Shown piece by piece: positions 1 to 7,741 of a stretch of DNA of 9,875 nt. The DNA lies in the NCBI GenBank assembly GCA_964493475.1, contig CAZBNS010000067.1, positions 1 to 9,875 on the forward strand. The letters are read 5' to 3'. A program made the position numbers and the translations under genes. Every line of letters starts with the position of its first letter. The stretch's first letter is position 1. This DNA comes from CALXSC01 sp964493475. GTDB lineage: Bacteria > Pseudomonadota > Alphaproteobacteria > Rickettsiales > UBA1997. Under the pieces are notes generated by a model. It did no database searches, had not been told where the DNA came from, and was given only the letters and a program-made list of their open reading frames with translations.

Positions 1-443
<443 letters not shown>

Positions 444-578
444 GGTTTTTGAATATCTTGTAAAGATTGTTGAAGATAGATTAGATAATTTTTGAAACAT
501 GTTTTTATAAAAAATAAGCCTGTAATTTTTATAATAAATTAGAGTTAAATAAAATCAAGAAAATTATAAAATATTATG

Positions 579-790
579 AGAATTATAGTAATAATTGATT
601 GTTTTATACTGAAATTGTTAAGCTCAGCCCTGTAAAATTTAACTATGGAAAAAATCCTATTTGTCGCTTAACAAAGTAAAGCTATGATAAAAGTTATCAA
701 TGATTGATAAAACAAGTCTTCGGAACAATTAATAAATAATATTTGATTAGGACTTAACTCAGCTGAAATGCATTAAAAGCTATTAATTCT
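579..790 (+). other. Gene-free stretch with inverted repeats; possible structured leader or ncRNA
   Basis: About 370 bases (501-871) separate the left-edge region from the suhB-like gene. No convincing gene lies here. Short GC-richer islands stand out in very AT-rich DNA. A perfect 9-bp inverted repeat TTGTTAAGC (615-623) / GCTTAACAA (666-674) is followed by TTATCAAT-G-ATTGATAA (694-710) and a C-TTCG-G tetraloop-like site (718-723). AGAATTA (579-585) can pair with TAATTCT (784-790), which would close the whole interval. TTAAGCTCAGC (near 618) is echoed by TTAACTCAGC (near 754). It could be a riboswitch-like leader of the suhB-like/murC operon or an independent RNA. I could not match it to 6S RNA, tmRNA, SRP RNA or a tRNA. 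Confidence 0.3.
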
Positions 791-871
791 TTTATATTGA
801 TAATTTTTTTATTGTTTTTATTAATTGTTAGTTTTAATATTTCGTGCATATCAAAATTATATTATTGTGAA

Positions 872-1612
872 ATGGTACTTTTTTCTGGGGATTTGAATAT
901 TATACAAGATTCAATTAGAAAAATAAGCGATAAAATTGCCCGAGACTATGTTGAATTGGAAATTCTTCAAAATTCTCACAAGGGGTGCGCTAAATTTACT
1001 GAAATGACTATTGATTTTATTAAGAGAAAGCTTTTTGAATATTTTAAATCCAAAAAACCATTTTATGATATTGTATTTTTAGGTGATGATATAAAAGAGG
1101 ATGAATTAAAATCTGAGTTTAGATACCTTATAAGCCCATTATGTGGCAAAATAAATTTAATACATGCTATACCATATTTTTCAATATCTATTGCTTTATT
1201 TAAAAGAGATTCTGAGGGAAAATTTAAAACAATTTGTGGTATTATTGATAATCCAATAACGCAGGAAACTTTTATTGTAGAGGATGGAAAAGGCGCTTAT
1301 GTTAATTCAAGAAGAATTAGGGTTTCCTCCAGAAGCAATTTGAGCGATGCCTTGGTTGTAATAAAAAATGTGGAAAATAAAGATTTTATAGTTAATTGTG
1401 TAAAAAAATACAACAATTTAATGATGACGAATTGTGAAGTACTTAATATCTGTAATGTAGCAAGTGGAAAATACGATGCTACAATCTTAGATAAATCAGC
1501 TGCTTACCAAGAGTTATCATTATTGTTGGTAAAAGAAGCCGGTGGCTTAATAAAGAGATTAAATACGGGTGAAATAATAGTTTGTAATGATTTATTATAT
1601 TCGCAATTTTAG
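872..1612 (+). CDS. SuhB/inositol-monophosphatase-like protein with degenerate active site
   Basis: The protein is 246 residues from the ATG at 872. SuhB-family landmarks run in order (numbering from this ATG): KG (37-38), FLGDD (69-73) in place of GEE, SPLCGK (88-93) in place of the catalytic DPLDGT, HAIPYFSISIAL (98-109), KGAYVNSRRIRVS (140-152), EAGG (222-225), and a C-terminal IIVCND resembling the usual 'vasN'. Both metal-binding Asp of DPxDGT are replaced (Ser, Cys), Thr is Lys, and the late WD motif is missing (AY at the aligned place). Phosphatase activity is therefore unlikely. E. coli SuhB also binds NusA in rRNA antitermination independently of catalysis, so a structural role is possible but inferred. 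A TTG at 797 would add 25 residues, hydrophobic at first; I prefer ATG 872 because the distance to KG then matches alphaproteobacterial SuhB. No Shine-Dalgarno sequence is visible. It precedes murC by 30 bases, probably in one operon. Confidence 0.8.
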   Translation: MVLFSGDLNIIQDSIRKISDKIARDYVELEILQNSHKGCAKFTEMTIDFIKRKLFEYFKSKKPFYDIVFLGDDIKEDELKSEFRYLISPLCGKINLIHAIPYFSISIALFKRDSEGKFKTICGIIDNPITQETFIVEDGKGAYVNSRRIRVSSRSNLSDALVVIKNVENKDFIVNCVKKYNNLMMTNCEVLNICNVASGKYDATILDKSAAYQELSLLLVKEAGGLIKRLNTGEIIVCNDLLYSQF

Positions 1613-1633
1613 AGAATAATTATAGGAATAAGT

Positions 1634-1637
1634 GGAG
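1634..1637 (+). promoter_or_regulatory. Shine-Dalgarno site (GGAG) for the murC-type gene
   Basis: GGAG lies five bases upstream of the ATG at 1643. It is the only textbook ribosome-binding site I see in the window, and it supports that start and independent initiation within the suhB-like/murC operon. Confidence 0.7.
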
Positions 1638-1642
1638 AAAAA

Positions 1643-3049
1643 ATGATAAATAAAAAAATCAATGTTCATTTCATTGGAATTAATGGCAGCGGAATTTCTG
1701 GCGTTGCTTGTATAGCCAAAAGTAAGGGTTTTAACGTATCTGGTTGTGATTTAAATGAAAAAGGAAATTATACTAACCAATTAATTGAGAATAAAATAAA
1801 TATTTCAGTTGGACATAATTCAAATCATTTAAAAGGAGTTGATATAGTTGTGGTTAGTCCAGCTTTATTGTATAAGGACAGATATAAAGAGATAGAAGAG
1901 ACAAAAATTGCTATGGAAACTAGAAAAACAATAAAATGGCAAAGGTTTCTTGGCGAATATATAATGAATAGGCAAAATATAGTTGCTGTGGCTGCAACAC
2001 ATGGCAAAACAACAATTACATCTTTAATAGGTTTAATGCTTGAAAGAGGCAATTTTGACCCAACAGTATTTGTTGGCGGTATTGTTAAAGAATGGAATAG
2101 AACTTATAGGGTTGGTGAGTCCGATTACTATGTATGTGAAGCCGACGAGTATGATGGAAATTTTTTAAATTATTTTCCAAAATATGCTATTTTAAATAAT
2201 ATAGAAATGGAACATCCAGAAATATTTGCTGATTATAAAGAATATGAAAACAATTTTAGAAATTTTTTAGAAACTGTTCAAGAAAATGGAAAAGTCGTTT
2301 TTTATTATGATGACGAGAATATTTACAATCTTATTACATCAATGCTCGATACTTTTAGAAAAAAGAATATTAAACTTATAGGATATACATTCAATACTAA
2401 GCTAAAAAAAATTATAAATGATATAAAATTAATAAAAATAAAAAAAAGTGGAAATCAAATTATTATCAACGACGAGATAATTGAATATAGCATATTAGGA
2501 GGCCACAATACAAAAAATATTTCGATTGCTTCAATTATGGCGTTGGAAATTGGTGTAAAAATTCAAGCAATAAAAGATGTTGCTAAAAATTTCACTGGCA
2601 GCAAAAGAAGAATGGATTTAATTTTCTCAAACGAAAGAATAAGATTATATGATGATTATGCCCATCATCACACACAAATAGGCTGTACCTTAAAGGCATT
2701 AAAAGAGAATTTAGATAAAAATGAAAAATTAATTGCTATTTTAGAACCTCATTTAATATCTAGAATCAAAAATAATACAAAAGAATATAAAGAAGCTTTG
2801 CTTTTAGCTGATTATCCAATTATTACAAAAGTTTTCAAATCAAGAGAAAACTTTCTTCCGGATCTAGATGTTAAAACACTCTTAAACGACAACAAAATAA
2901 TGTGTATTGAGAATTTTAATGATATAGTAGATAAAGTAAAGCAAATAATAGCAGAAAACCCTAAGAAAAGATTTTCAATTATAGTAATGGGTGCGGGAAA
3001 TTCCTACAAAATATCAACCTCTTTAAAAGATTTATTTTCAGAAAAATAA
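1643..3049 (+). CDS. murC: UDP-N-acetylmuramate ligase of the MurC/Mpl group
   Basis: This cytoplasmic Mur ligase of 468 residues joins L-Ala (MurC) or a recycled murein peptide (Mpl) to UDP-MurNAc using ATP. All three domains are present. The N-terminal dinucleotide-like UDP-binding fold has GINGSGISG (12-20) and SPAL (72-75). The central ATPase domain has AATHGKTT (117-124), EADEYD (166-171), NNIEMEHPEIF (185-195) and GGHNTKN (286-292). The C-terminal domain has KRRMD (321-325), DDYAHHHT (337-344), EPH (368-370) and MGAGN (449-453). Signals are mixed: EADEYD, NNIE..HPEIF and the KWQRFLGEYI stretch lean toward Mpl, while GxxGSGxSG, EPH..SR and MGAGN lean toward MurC. E. coli MurC has about 491 residues and Mpl 457. 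Small departures are A118 where most members have Gly (AGTHGKTT) and HHHT for HHPT. The catalytic Lys and the His motifs are intact, so it is probably active. MurC is the default call; a second family member elsewhere would favour Mpl. Confidence 0.82.
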   Translation: MINKKINVHFIGINGSGISGVACIAKSKGFNVSGCDLNEKGNYTNQLIENKINISVGHNSNHLKGVDIVVVSPALLYKDRYKEIEETKIAMETRKTIKWQRFLGEYIMNRQNIVAVAATHGKTTITSLIGLMLERGNFDPTVFVGGIVKEWNRTYRVGESDYYVCEADEYDGNFLNYFPKYAILNNIEMEHPEIFADYKEYENNFRNFLETVQENGKVVFYYDDENIYNLITSMLDTFRKKNIKLIGYTFNTKLKKIINDIKLIKIKKSGNQIIINDEIIEYSILGGHNTKNISIASIMALEIGVKIQAIKDVAKNFTGSKRRMDLIFSNERIRLYDDYAHHHTQIGCTLKALKENLDKNEKLIAILEPHLISRIKNNTKEYKEALLLADYPIITKVFKSRENFLPDLDVKTLLNDNKIMCIENFNDIVDKVKQIIAENPKKRFSIIVMGAGNSYKISTSLKDLFSEK

Positions 3050-3131
3050 TTATTAATATACTTTGAATGTTTAAGCTGTCTTCTTAATTATTTTTTATAT
3101 GAGACTTTATCCATTTTAGTCAGTGCTTGAG

Positions 3132-3974
3132 CTAATATAATTTAAATTCTAAAATTCTTATAATTTGATTTATATCTTTGTAATAGTTATTTAAAAGAAA
3201 ACCTTCATTTTTAAAGATTTTTTGAATATCTTTTTCTTGATTTTTTCCTATTTCTAAGAAGATTTTTGTATTTTTCTTACAATTTTTTTTTAAGTTTTTT
3301 GCTAAATATTTATAGCAATTAAGTCCGTCATTTCCTCCGTCTAAAGCTAAAATTGGATTAAAAATATTTACTTCTGGCTCTAATGTTTTTATTTCTTCTT
3401 TTGAAATATACGGTGGATTGGAAATAATTAAATCAAATTTTTTATTTATATTGTTGTTCCAATTATTTTGTAAGAATTTAATGTTCTTTATATTCAAATT
3501 TTTCGCATTTTTTTGAGCTATATTTAAAGCCTTTTTACTCTTATCTATTGCTAATCCATTAGCATTTTTATAAATTTTAAGTATGGTTAGGATTAGACAG
3601 CCGCTTCCGGTTCCCAAGTCTAGTATTGTTAATTTTTTATTTTTGTCGGTATAATTTTTTAATACAGCTTCAATTAATGTTTCACTATCTGGTCTTGGAG
3701 TTAAAACGTTTTTGTCAACTATAAACTCATAATCCCAAAAAAACTTTTTGCCAATTATATTGGCTACCGGTTCCCTGTTTAATCTTCTATTTAATAGTTT
3801 TGTAAATCGTCGTAAAAGATTATCTGAGATATTTTCATCAAAATGTTTTATTAAATCATTTGTGTCTAACTTTAGCAAAAAAGATAAAAGCATTTTTACA
3901 TCTAAATTTGCTGTATTTATGCCTTTATCTTTTAGTGATTTTGTGGAATTTGCAAATAATTCCTTTATTTTCAT
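3132..3974 (-). CDS. prmC: PrmC, release factor glutamine N5-methyltransferase
   Basis: The protein has 280 residues, the usual length for PrmC/HemK. It methylates the Gln of the GGQ motif in release factors RF1 and RF2 using S-adenosylmethionine, which improves peptide release. An N-terminal helical substrate-binding domain (about 1-85) precedes a Rossmann-like methyltransferase domain. Visible motifs are LTPRPDSE (91-98), the SAM-binding loop DLGTGSG (119-125) and the catalytic NPPY (186-189), with LDGGNDGL (211-218) typical of the family. It ends in TAG. The ATG overlaps the TGA of the upstream DUF2125-like gene (ATGA at 3974-3971), which implies translational coupling. Its substrate RF1 is encoded at 7807-8880; in many bacteria prmC sits directly after prfA, but here the two are separated and on opposite strands. 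The gene is very rich in Lys and Asn, as expected at this base composition. Confidence 0.95.
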   Translation of the reverse strand: MKIKELFANSTKSLKDKGINTANLDVKMLLSFLLKLDTNDLIKHFDENISDNLLRRFTKLLNRRLNREPVANIIGKKFFWDYEFIVDKNVLTPRPDSETLIEAVLKNYTDKNKKLTILDLGTGSGCLILTILKIYKNANGLAIDKSKKALNIAQKNAKNLNIKNIKFLQNNWNNNINKKFDLIISNPPYISKEEIKTLEPEVNIFNPILALDGGNDGLNCYKYLAKNLKKNCKKNTKIFLEIGKNQEKDIQKIFKNEGFLLNNYYKDINQIIRILEFKLY

Positions 3975-5095
3975 CCTTTTATCAATGTTTGAATAATATT
4001 AAACAAACTATCACCGTTTATAGTATAATCTGAAGTATTTTTCTTTCTTTCTAGAATTAAAACACCGGCATTATTTTTTGTTTCTGGATTTTTAGAGATT
4101 ACTGTTTGGATAGTGTCAAATAACTTATTTGTCATTGTTATATAATTATTTAATTGATTTTTTTCAACAAATTCATTATTTCCGGTTTCAATTGCCATAG
4201 CCTCAATAATATCTTTTTTATAGTTATTCAACCATTTTTTATAATTTGCTAATTTTAAGGTTAACGCTCCATAAGAATAAGGATCATCAGGCGTCTTAAT
4301 TATTTCTCCTGATAAGGAAATATTAGTATCTTTATTTCCAACCAAATTAGCTGTTATTATTTTTATTATTAAAGTATCAAGCTGACTGTCTTTTTTTGAT
4401 ATGGATGTAGAAATGTTAAATTTCATATTGTAAATTTCTGGCTCATCCTTGTCGGCAATTTGATCTTTTTTATTTAAAACAGAAATATTCTGCATATTTT
4501 GCAAATCGCCAATAATTGAATAATCTATCGTATTATCAATTTTTACAGACTCAATATTAACTAAGCTTTTGCTTGCTGTATACAACGTTTCATTATTATC
4601 GTTGACAACCCTATAGCCAATATCAGAATAATTGAATGAATGCAAAGTTCCATCAGAATAAAACGAAATATTAATTTTAGGTTCTTCGTTATAATTTAAA
4701 GTGAAAACTGAATTTTCCAAAGGATTAATTGTTTTTACATCTTTTAATTTTATATTTAAAGTTCTGCTAAATATAAAGCTTGAAATAGTTATTTTATCAA
4801 CGGAAACATAATTTTCTGTAGCCAATGGAGTATTATTTATAAAATCTATTTTGTTGATAGAAATTTTTTTAGAAAATGGAAAACCAGATAACGATAAAGA
4901 TTCATATTTAAAATCTTTAAAAGATTCTGCCATTATATTTTTTGTTTTTATAGCTATACTTCTCCATACAAAATAATAAGCCACTATTATAACTAATAAA
5001 ATAGCAAAAACACTCAAAAAAGGCTTTATTTCCTTAATACCATGCTTCTTATCATAGGTTGTTTCAAACTCTGTTATTACTTTCTCTTCTTCCAT
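3971..5095 (-). CDS. DUF2125-like membrane-anchored protein
   Basis: The protein has 374 residues. A short acidic cytoplasmic N-terminus is followed by one membrane segment (about 26-44, FLSVFAILLVIIVAYYFVW). The remaining ~330 residues are predicted periplasmic, rich in alternating polar and hydrophobic residues and probably beta-rich. Shortly after the anchor comes ESLSLSGFPF (65-74), which resembles the v.GFP motif that follows the N-terminal anchor in DUF2125 proteins of Alphaproteobacteria. DUF2125 has no established function. The stop TGA overlaps the start of prmC, so the two genes form an operon. No Shine-Dalgarno sequence precedes the ATG. The family call rests on layout and this one motif. 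Another AsmA- or LEA-like periplasmic protein with a single anchor cannot be excluded. Confidence 0.7.
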   Translation of the reverse strand: MEEEKVITEFETTYDKKHGIKEIKPFLSVFAILLVIIVAYYFVWRSIAIKTKNIMAESFKDFKYESLSLSGFPFSKKISINKIDFINNTPLATENYVSVDKITISSFIFSRTLNIKLKDVKTINPLENSVFTLNYNEEPKINISFYSDGTLHSFNYSDIGYRVVNDNNETLYTASKSLVNIESVKIDNTIDYSIIGDLQNMQNISVLNKKDQIADKDEPEIYNMKFNISTSISKKDSQLDTLIIKIITANLVGNKDTNISLSGEIIKTPDDPYSYGALTLKLANYKKWLNNYKKDIIEAMAIETGNNEFVEKNQLNNYITMTNKLFDTIQTVISKNPETKNNAGVLILERKKNTSDYTINGDSLFNIIQTLIKG

Positions 5096-5144
5096 ATCAT
5101 TTTATCATTATTAATATTGATTTTTAAAAAATATTCTATTAGCA

Positions 5145-5187
5145 TAGCAACATATTTACATTTAATAGCAAATTATTAAAATAGCAA
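5145..5187. promoter_or_regulatory. Three TAGCAA repeats between divergent operons
   Basis: TAGCAA occurs at 5145-5150, 5166-5171 and 5182-5187, with a related TAGCAT at 5140-5145. All lie in the 99-base gap between the leftward DUF2125-like/prmC operon and the rightward EF-hand/nth pair. Direct repeats in a divergent promoter region could be protein-binding sites. Chance is a serious alternative in AT-rich DNA. I could not assign -35/-10 boxes with confidence here. Confidence 0.25.
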
Positions 5188-5194
5188 TATAAAA

Positions 5195-5644
5195 ATGAAA
5201 AAATTTCTTATATCCATGTTTATTATTCTTACTTTAGTGCAGCCTTTAGTTGCAGAAGAAGATGCGGCATCATTCGTTAAAAAAGTTTTTGACGAGCTTG
5301 ACATAAATAAAGATGGAATTATAGATAAGAAAGAAATTGAAAAATTTTCGGCAAAAGAATTCAAATTGATGGATACAGATAAAAACAATTTAATTTCAAA
5401 AAATGAATTTTTTGAGTTTGTCTGCGCAAAAAGCTGCAATGAAGGAAATTGTGAATGCAAAGACTATAAAAATAAGGAAAATTTATATTACTTAAAAGAA
5501 TATTGGGATAGAATTGATGGCAACGGTGATGGAAACATTACTATTGAAGAAAAACTTAATGCAGATATAGACAGCTTTTACAGTCTTGACTCCAACAATG
5601 ATGGAAAACTTGATACTGCAGATATAGAAGGGCAGTTATATTAA
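5195..5644 (+). CDS. Exported EF-hand (calmodulin-like) calcium-binding protein
   Basis: The protein has 149 residues. A signal peptide (MKK, hydrophobic 4-19, cleavage likely after LVA at 18-20) precedes four EF-hand loops of the DxDxDG type. The loops are D36-E47 (DINKDGIIDKKE), D60-E71 (DTDKNNLISKNE), D108-E119 (DGNGDGNITIEE) and D132-D143 (DSNNDGKLDTAD). Loops 1, 3 and 4 carry the Gly at position 6, while loop 2 has Asn there. The linker between the two EF-hand pairs holds four Cys (C77, C81, C86, C88; CAKSCNEGNCEC), which could form disulfides or bind a metal. It probably acts in the periplasm or outside the cell as a Ca2+ sensor or buffer. Its partner is unknown. nth starts 22 bases downstream, so co-transcription is likely. 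Bacterial EF-hand proteins of this size often have no assigned role. Confidence 0.88.
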   Translation: MKKFLISMFIILTLVQPLVAEEDAASFVKKVFDELDINKDGIIDKKEIEKFSAKEFKLMDTDKNNLISKNEFFEFVCAKSCNEGNCECKDYKNKENLYYLKEYWDRIDGNGDGNITIEEKLNADIDSFYSLDSNNDGKLDTADIEGQLY

Positions 5645-5666
5645 TTTACAATACTTTTAATATATA

Positions 5667-6293
5667 ATGAAAAAACAAAAAATTTTAGAGATTTTTAAAA
5701 TCTTGGAAGAAAAATATTCAAATGGCAGTATTATTGAATTAAATTATTTTAATAATTACACTCTCTTGCTTGCAGTTTTATTATCAGCTCAAGCCACAGA
5801 CAAAGGCGTTAACAAAAGCACTGAGTCATTATTTAAAATAGCTGGCACTCCAGAAGAAATTTTAAAATTAGGAGAAGAAAAATTAAAACAGCATTTAAAA
5901 TCAATAAATTATTTCAACACAAAAGCAAAAAACATTATAAAATTATCTCAAATATTAATTGACAAATTCAATTCTCAAGTTCCAAATAAAAGAGAGGATT
6001 TAGAAAGCCTCCCTGGTGTTGGCAGGAAGACCGCCAACGTAATATTAAATATAGCATTTAACACATACGCAATTGCTGTAGATACTCACGTTTTTAGAGT
6101 TTCAAACAGAATAGGTTTAGTAAAAACTAATAATGTCTTTGATACAGAGATGAAGTTATATAAAATTATTCCACAAGAATATACAAAATATGTCAACCAT
6201 TGGCTTGTCTTGCTTGGCAGATATATTTGCAAGGCAAAAAAACCTGATTGTGAAAATTGCCCATTAAAAAATGTTTGCGAAAAACATCTTTAA
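5667..6293 (+). CDS. nth: Endonuclease III, base-excision DNA glycosylase/AP lyase
   Basis: The protein has 208 residues, close to the 211 of E. coli Nth. It removes oxidised pyrimidines from DNA and cuts the abasic site by beta-elimination. The helix-hairpin-helix LPGVGRKTANVIL (115-127) carries the catalytic Lys K121. The catalytic Asp is D139 in AVDTHVFRVSNRIG. The C-terminal [4Fe-4S] cluster ligands are C188, C195, C198 and C204 with the standard C-x6-C-x2-C-x5-C spacing. LLSAQATDKGVNK (38-50) is the conserved N-terminal segment. All key residues are present, so it should be active. No Shine-Dalgarno sequence is visible, and it probably shares a transcript with the EF-hand gene. It converges with the leftward gene at 6391, and I see no clear intrinsic terminator in the 97 bases between them. 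Confidence 0.96.
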   Translation: MKKQKILEIFKILEEKYSNGSIIELNYFNNYTLLLAVLLSAQATDKGVNKSTESLFKIAGTPEEILKLGEEKLKQHLKSINYFNTKAKNIIKLSQILIDKFNSQVPNKREDLESLPGVGRKTANVILNIAFNTYAIAVDTHVFRVSNRIGLVKTNNVFDTEMKLYKIIPQEYTKYVNHWLVLLGRYICKAKKPDCENCPLKNVCEKHL

Positions 6294-6390
6294 CGAATTG
6301 TTATAGTGCTGTTTAGATTATCTTCTTTAATTTAAAGTTTTTAATTTTTGTGTTTGGATTATTTAATTTTGTCTATCCCATTAAAAACCA

Positions 6391-7593
6391 TTAACTTAAT
6401 GCCTTTGGAAAGAATACTATGAATATTCCTATTATTAGCATTATCGAACCACCAATTAAAGTAGAGTATTTTTCATATTTTGTTCCAGTATATTTATTAA
6501 TTGCGAAGACCGCAAATCCAAAAATAATTAAGTCATCCAGCATAAAGAATGTTGTATATAGCAAAATATATGAATAATAAGCTATTGTGGATAGTCCGGC
6601 CTGCGTTAAAACAAATGTGAAGGTTGCTGGCAATGCTGCCGAGCAAGCAAATTCTATAGAATTAACGACAAATGCTAGTCCAACTATGCTGAATACTGAT
6701 ATTAAAGATAGCTCTGCATGAACTAATTTTTGAATTTTATTCATTGATTTTTTGCGTGTTTCATTATTTTGCAGCTTACATTGAATAAAACCACCTGATT
6801 TTAAATATTCATAAATGCTTAATATTCCAAAATACATTGCAAATAAACCTATGGCTAAGGCTAAAATTCTTATGTATCCAATATATAAAAATACATTTAA
6901 CCATGCTGTCATGAATAAAAAATATAAAACTCCCGATGAGAATACGAATGTACCGACCAAAAACCATATTTTTCTTTTATCTTTCATTGTTGCGCATAAC
7001 GAGATTAAATATACTAATACCCACATAGCACAAGGATTAAAGCCATCAGCTAATCCCATAATGGTTGCTAAAATTGGTATAGATGTATTTAGCAGGTTAT
7101 ATTTTCCAAAAAATCCTAAGTCAATTTCGGTGATTGCTTCTTTTTTTTCAAGCTTGTTGTCAATAATCAATTTTATTAGATTATCTTTTTCTCCTTCTCC
7201 AAAGCCAATTATATAATTGTCATTGAATATAAAAATTGGTGTTCCCAGTTTTTGCTCCGGTATTTGTAATTTTGCTATGTATTGAAATAAAAGCCCAATT
7301 GAAGTATTATCTTTTAAATTATGGTAAACCACCTTCACTCCATCAAAACTATTATTAGCTAAGAAATCCTCTGCATGTCTGCAATGAGTACACCCATCTT
7401 GGACAAAAACTAATAGTTCATTTTGGTTAATATCACTAATCTTTTCATCTATTTTTTCGTTGTTTAAGAGCCCCTCATTAAACAAAATAATAAAAAATAA
7501 TAAAACGGCAATTACTAAAACCGAGTATTTGAATAATTCAAGCTTTATTTTCTCAACTAATTTCATTGTAAAAATATTTTTAATACAAAACAT
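6391..7593 (-). CDS. Fused thioredoxin-like / CcdA-like transmembrane thiol-redox protein
   Basis: The protein has 400 residues. An N-terminal membrane anchor (about 22-39) is followed by a thioredoxin/glutaredoxin-fold domain (about 58-150) with the redox motif CTHC (68-71) and GTPIFIF (117-123), the cis-Pro loop. A polytopic CcdA/DsbD-beta-like part (about 168-397, six or so segments) follows. Its two expected membrane cysteines are visible: C188 in GLADGFNPCAMWVL and C317 in EFACSAALPATF. By analogy with DsbD and CcdA, it would pass electrons from cytoplasmic thioredoxin through the membrane cysteines to the periplasmic CTHC domain, supporting disulfide reduction or cytochrome c maturation. 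The order is reversed relative to DsbD, whose thioredoxin domain is C-terminal. The ATG at 7566 (Met10) is an equally plausible start, since neither has a ribosome-binding site. The gene appears to be monocistronic. Confidence 0.82.
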   Translation of the reverse strand: MFCIKNIFTMKLVEKIKLELFKYSVLVIAVLLFFIILFNEGLLNNEKIDEKISDINQNELLVFVQDGCTHCRHAEDFLANNSFDGVKVVYHNLKDNTSIGLLFQYIAKLQIPEQKLGTPIFIFNDNYIIGFGEGEKDNLIKLIIDNKLEKKEAITEIDLGFFGKYNLLNTSIPILATIMGLADGFNPCAMWVLVYLISLCATMKDKRKIWFLVGTFVFSSGVLYFLFMTAWLNVFLYIGYIRILALAIGLFAMYFGILSIYEYLKSGGFIQCKLQNNETRKKSMNKIQKLVHAELSLISVFSIVGLAFVVNSIEFACSAALPATFTFVLTQAGLSTIAYYSYILLYTTFFMLDDLIIFGFAVFAINKYTGTKYEKYSTLIGGSIMLIIGIFIVFFPKALS

Positions 7594-7646
7594 AATCTAA
7601 TATATAACGATTAAAATGCAATATTATAAGTATAATAAATTTAGCA

Positions 7647-7677
7647 ATTATACACTTTCTCATTTGTCGTTATTCAA
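7647..7677 (-). promoter_or_regulatory. Candidate promoter for the redox gene
   Basis: Read on the minus strand, TTGAAT (7677-7672) is followed after 19 bases by a perfect TATAAT (7652-7647), which would give a leader of about 50 bases before the ATG at 7593. The -10 matches consensus. The -35 matches four of six and the spacer is long. AT-rich DNA produces such boxes by chance. Confidence 0.35.
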
Positions 7678-7680
7678 ATG
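7661..7680. promoter_or_regulatory. Inverted repeat CATTTG-N8-CAAATG, possible operator
   Basis: This perfect 6-bp dyad has an 8-base spacer and overlaps the -35 box and spacer of the candidate leftward promoter. The geometry suits a dimeric regulator. It could equally be chance. Confidence 0.3.
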
Positions 7681-7741
7681 CAGTCCATAAATACTATAAT
7701 TAAGATTTCCAATTTAAACTTAACTAATTCCTATGGCAAAA

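Noticed and set aside
752..790. tRNA D-arm-like sequence (CTTAACTCAGCTG), echoed near 618
   Set aside because: No matching D-stem, anticodon arm or T-arm (no GTTCGA-type loop) could be found on either strand.
579..790. 6S RNA, tmRNA or SRP RNA
   Set aside because: The pairing is multi-branched rather than a single long hairpin, there is no tag reading frame or T-loop, and the SRP core sequence is absent.
797..871. TTG start giving the SuhB-like protein a hydrophobic, lipoprotein-like N-terminus (FLLFLLIVSFNISC)
   Set aside because: The ATG at 872 gives the N-terminal length normal for the family, the lipobox is poor, and no ribosome-binding site supports 797.
1825..2052. Leftward open frame inside the murC-type gene
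   Set aside because: It lies wholly within a gene with clear conserved motifs and shows no protein family features.
3050..3131. Intrinsic terminator between convergent murC-type and prmC genes
   Set aside because: There are T-runs but no convincing GC stem next to them.
6815..7216. Rightward open frame opposite the redox fusion gene
   Set aside because: It is antisense to the membrane domain and reads as a low-information shadow; no motif or ribosome-binding site.
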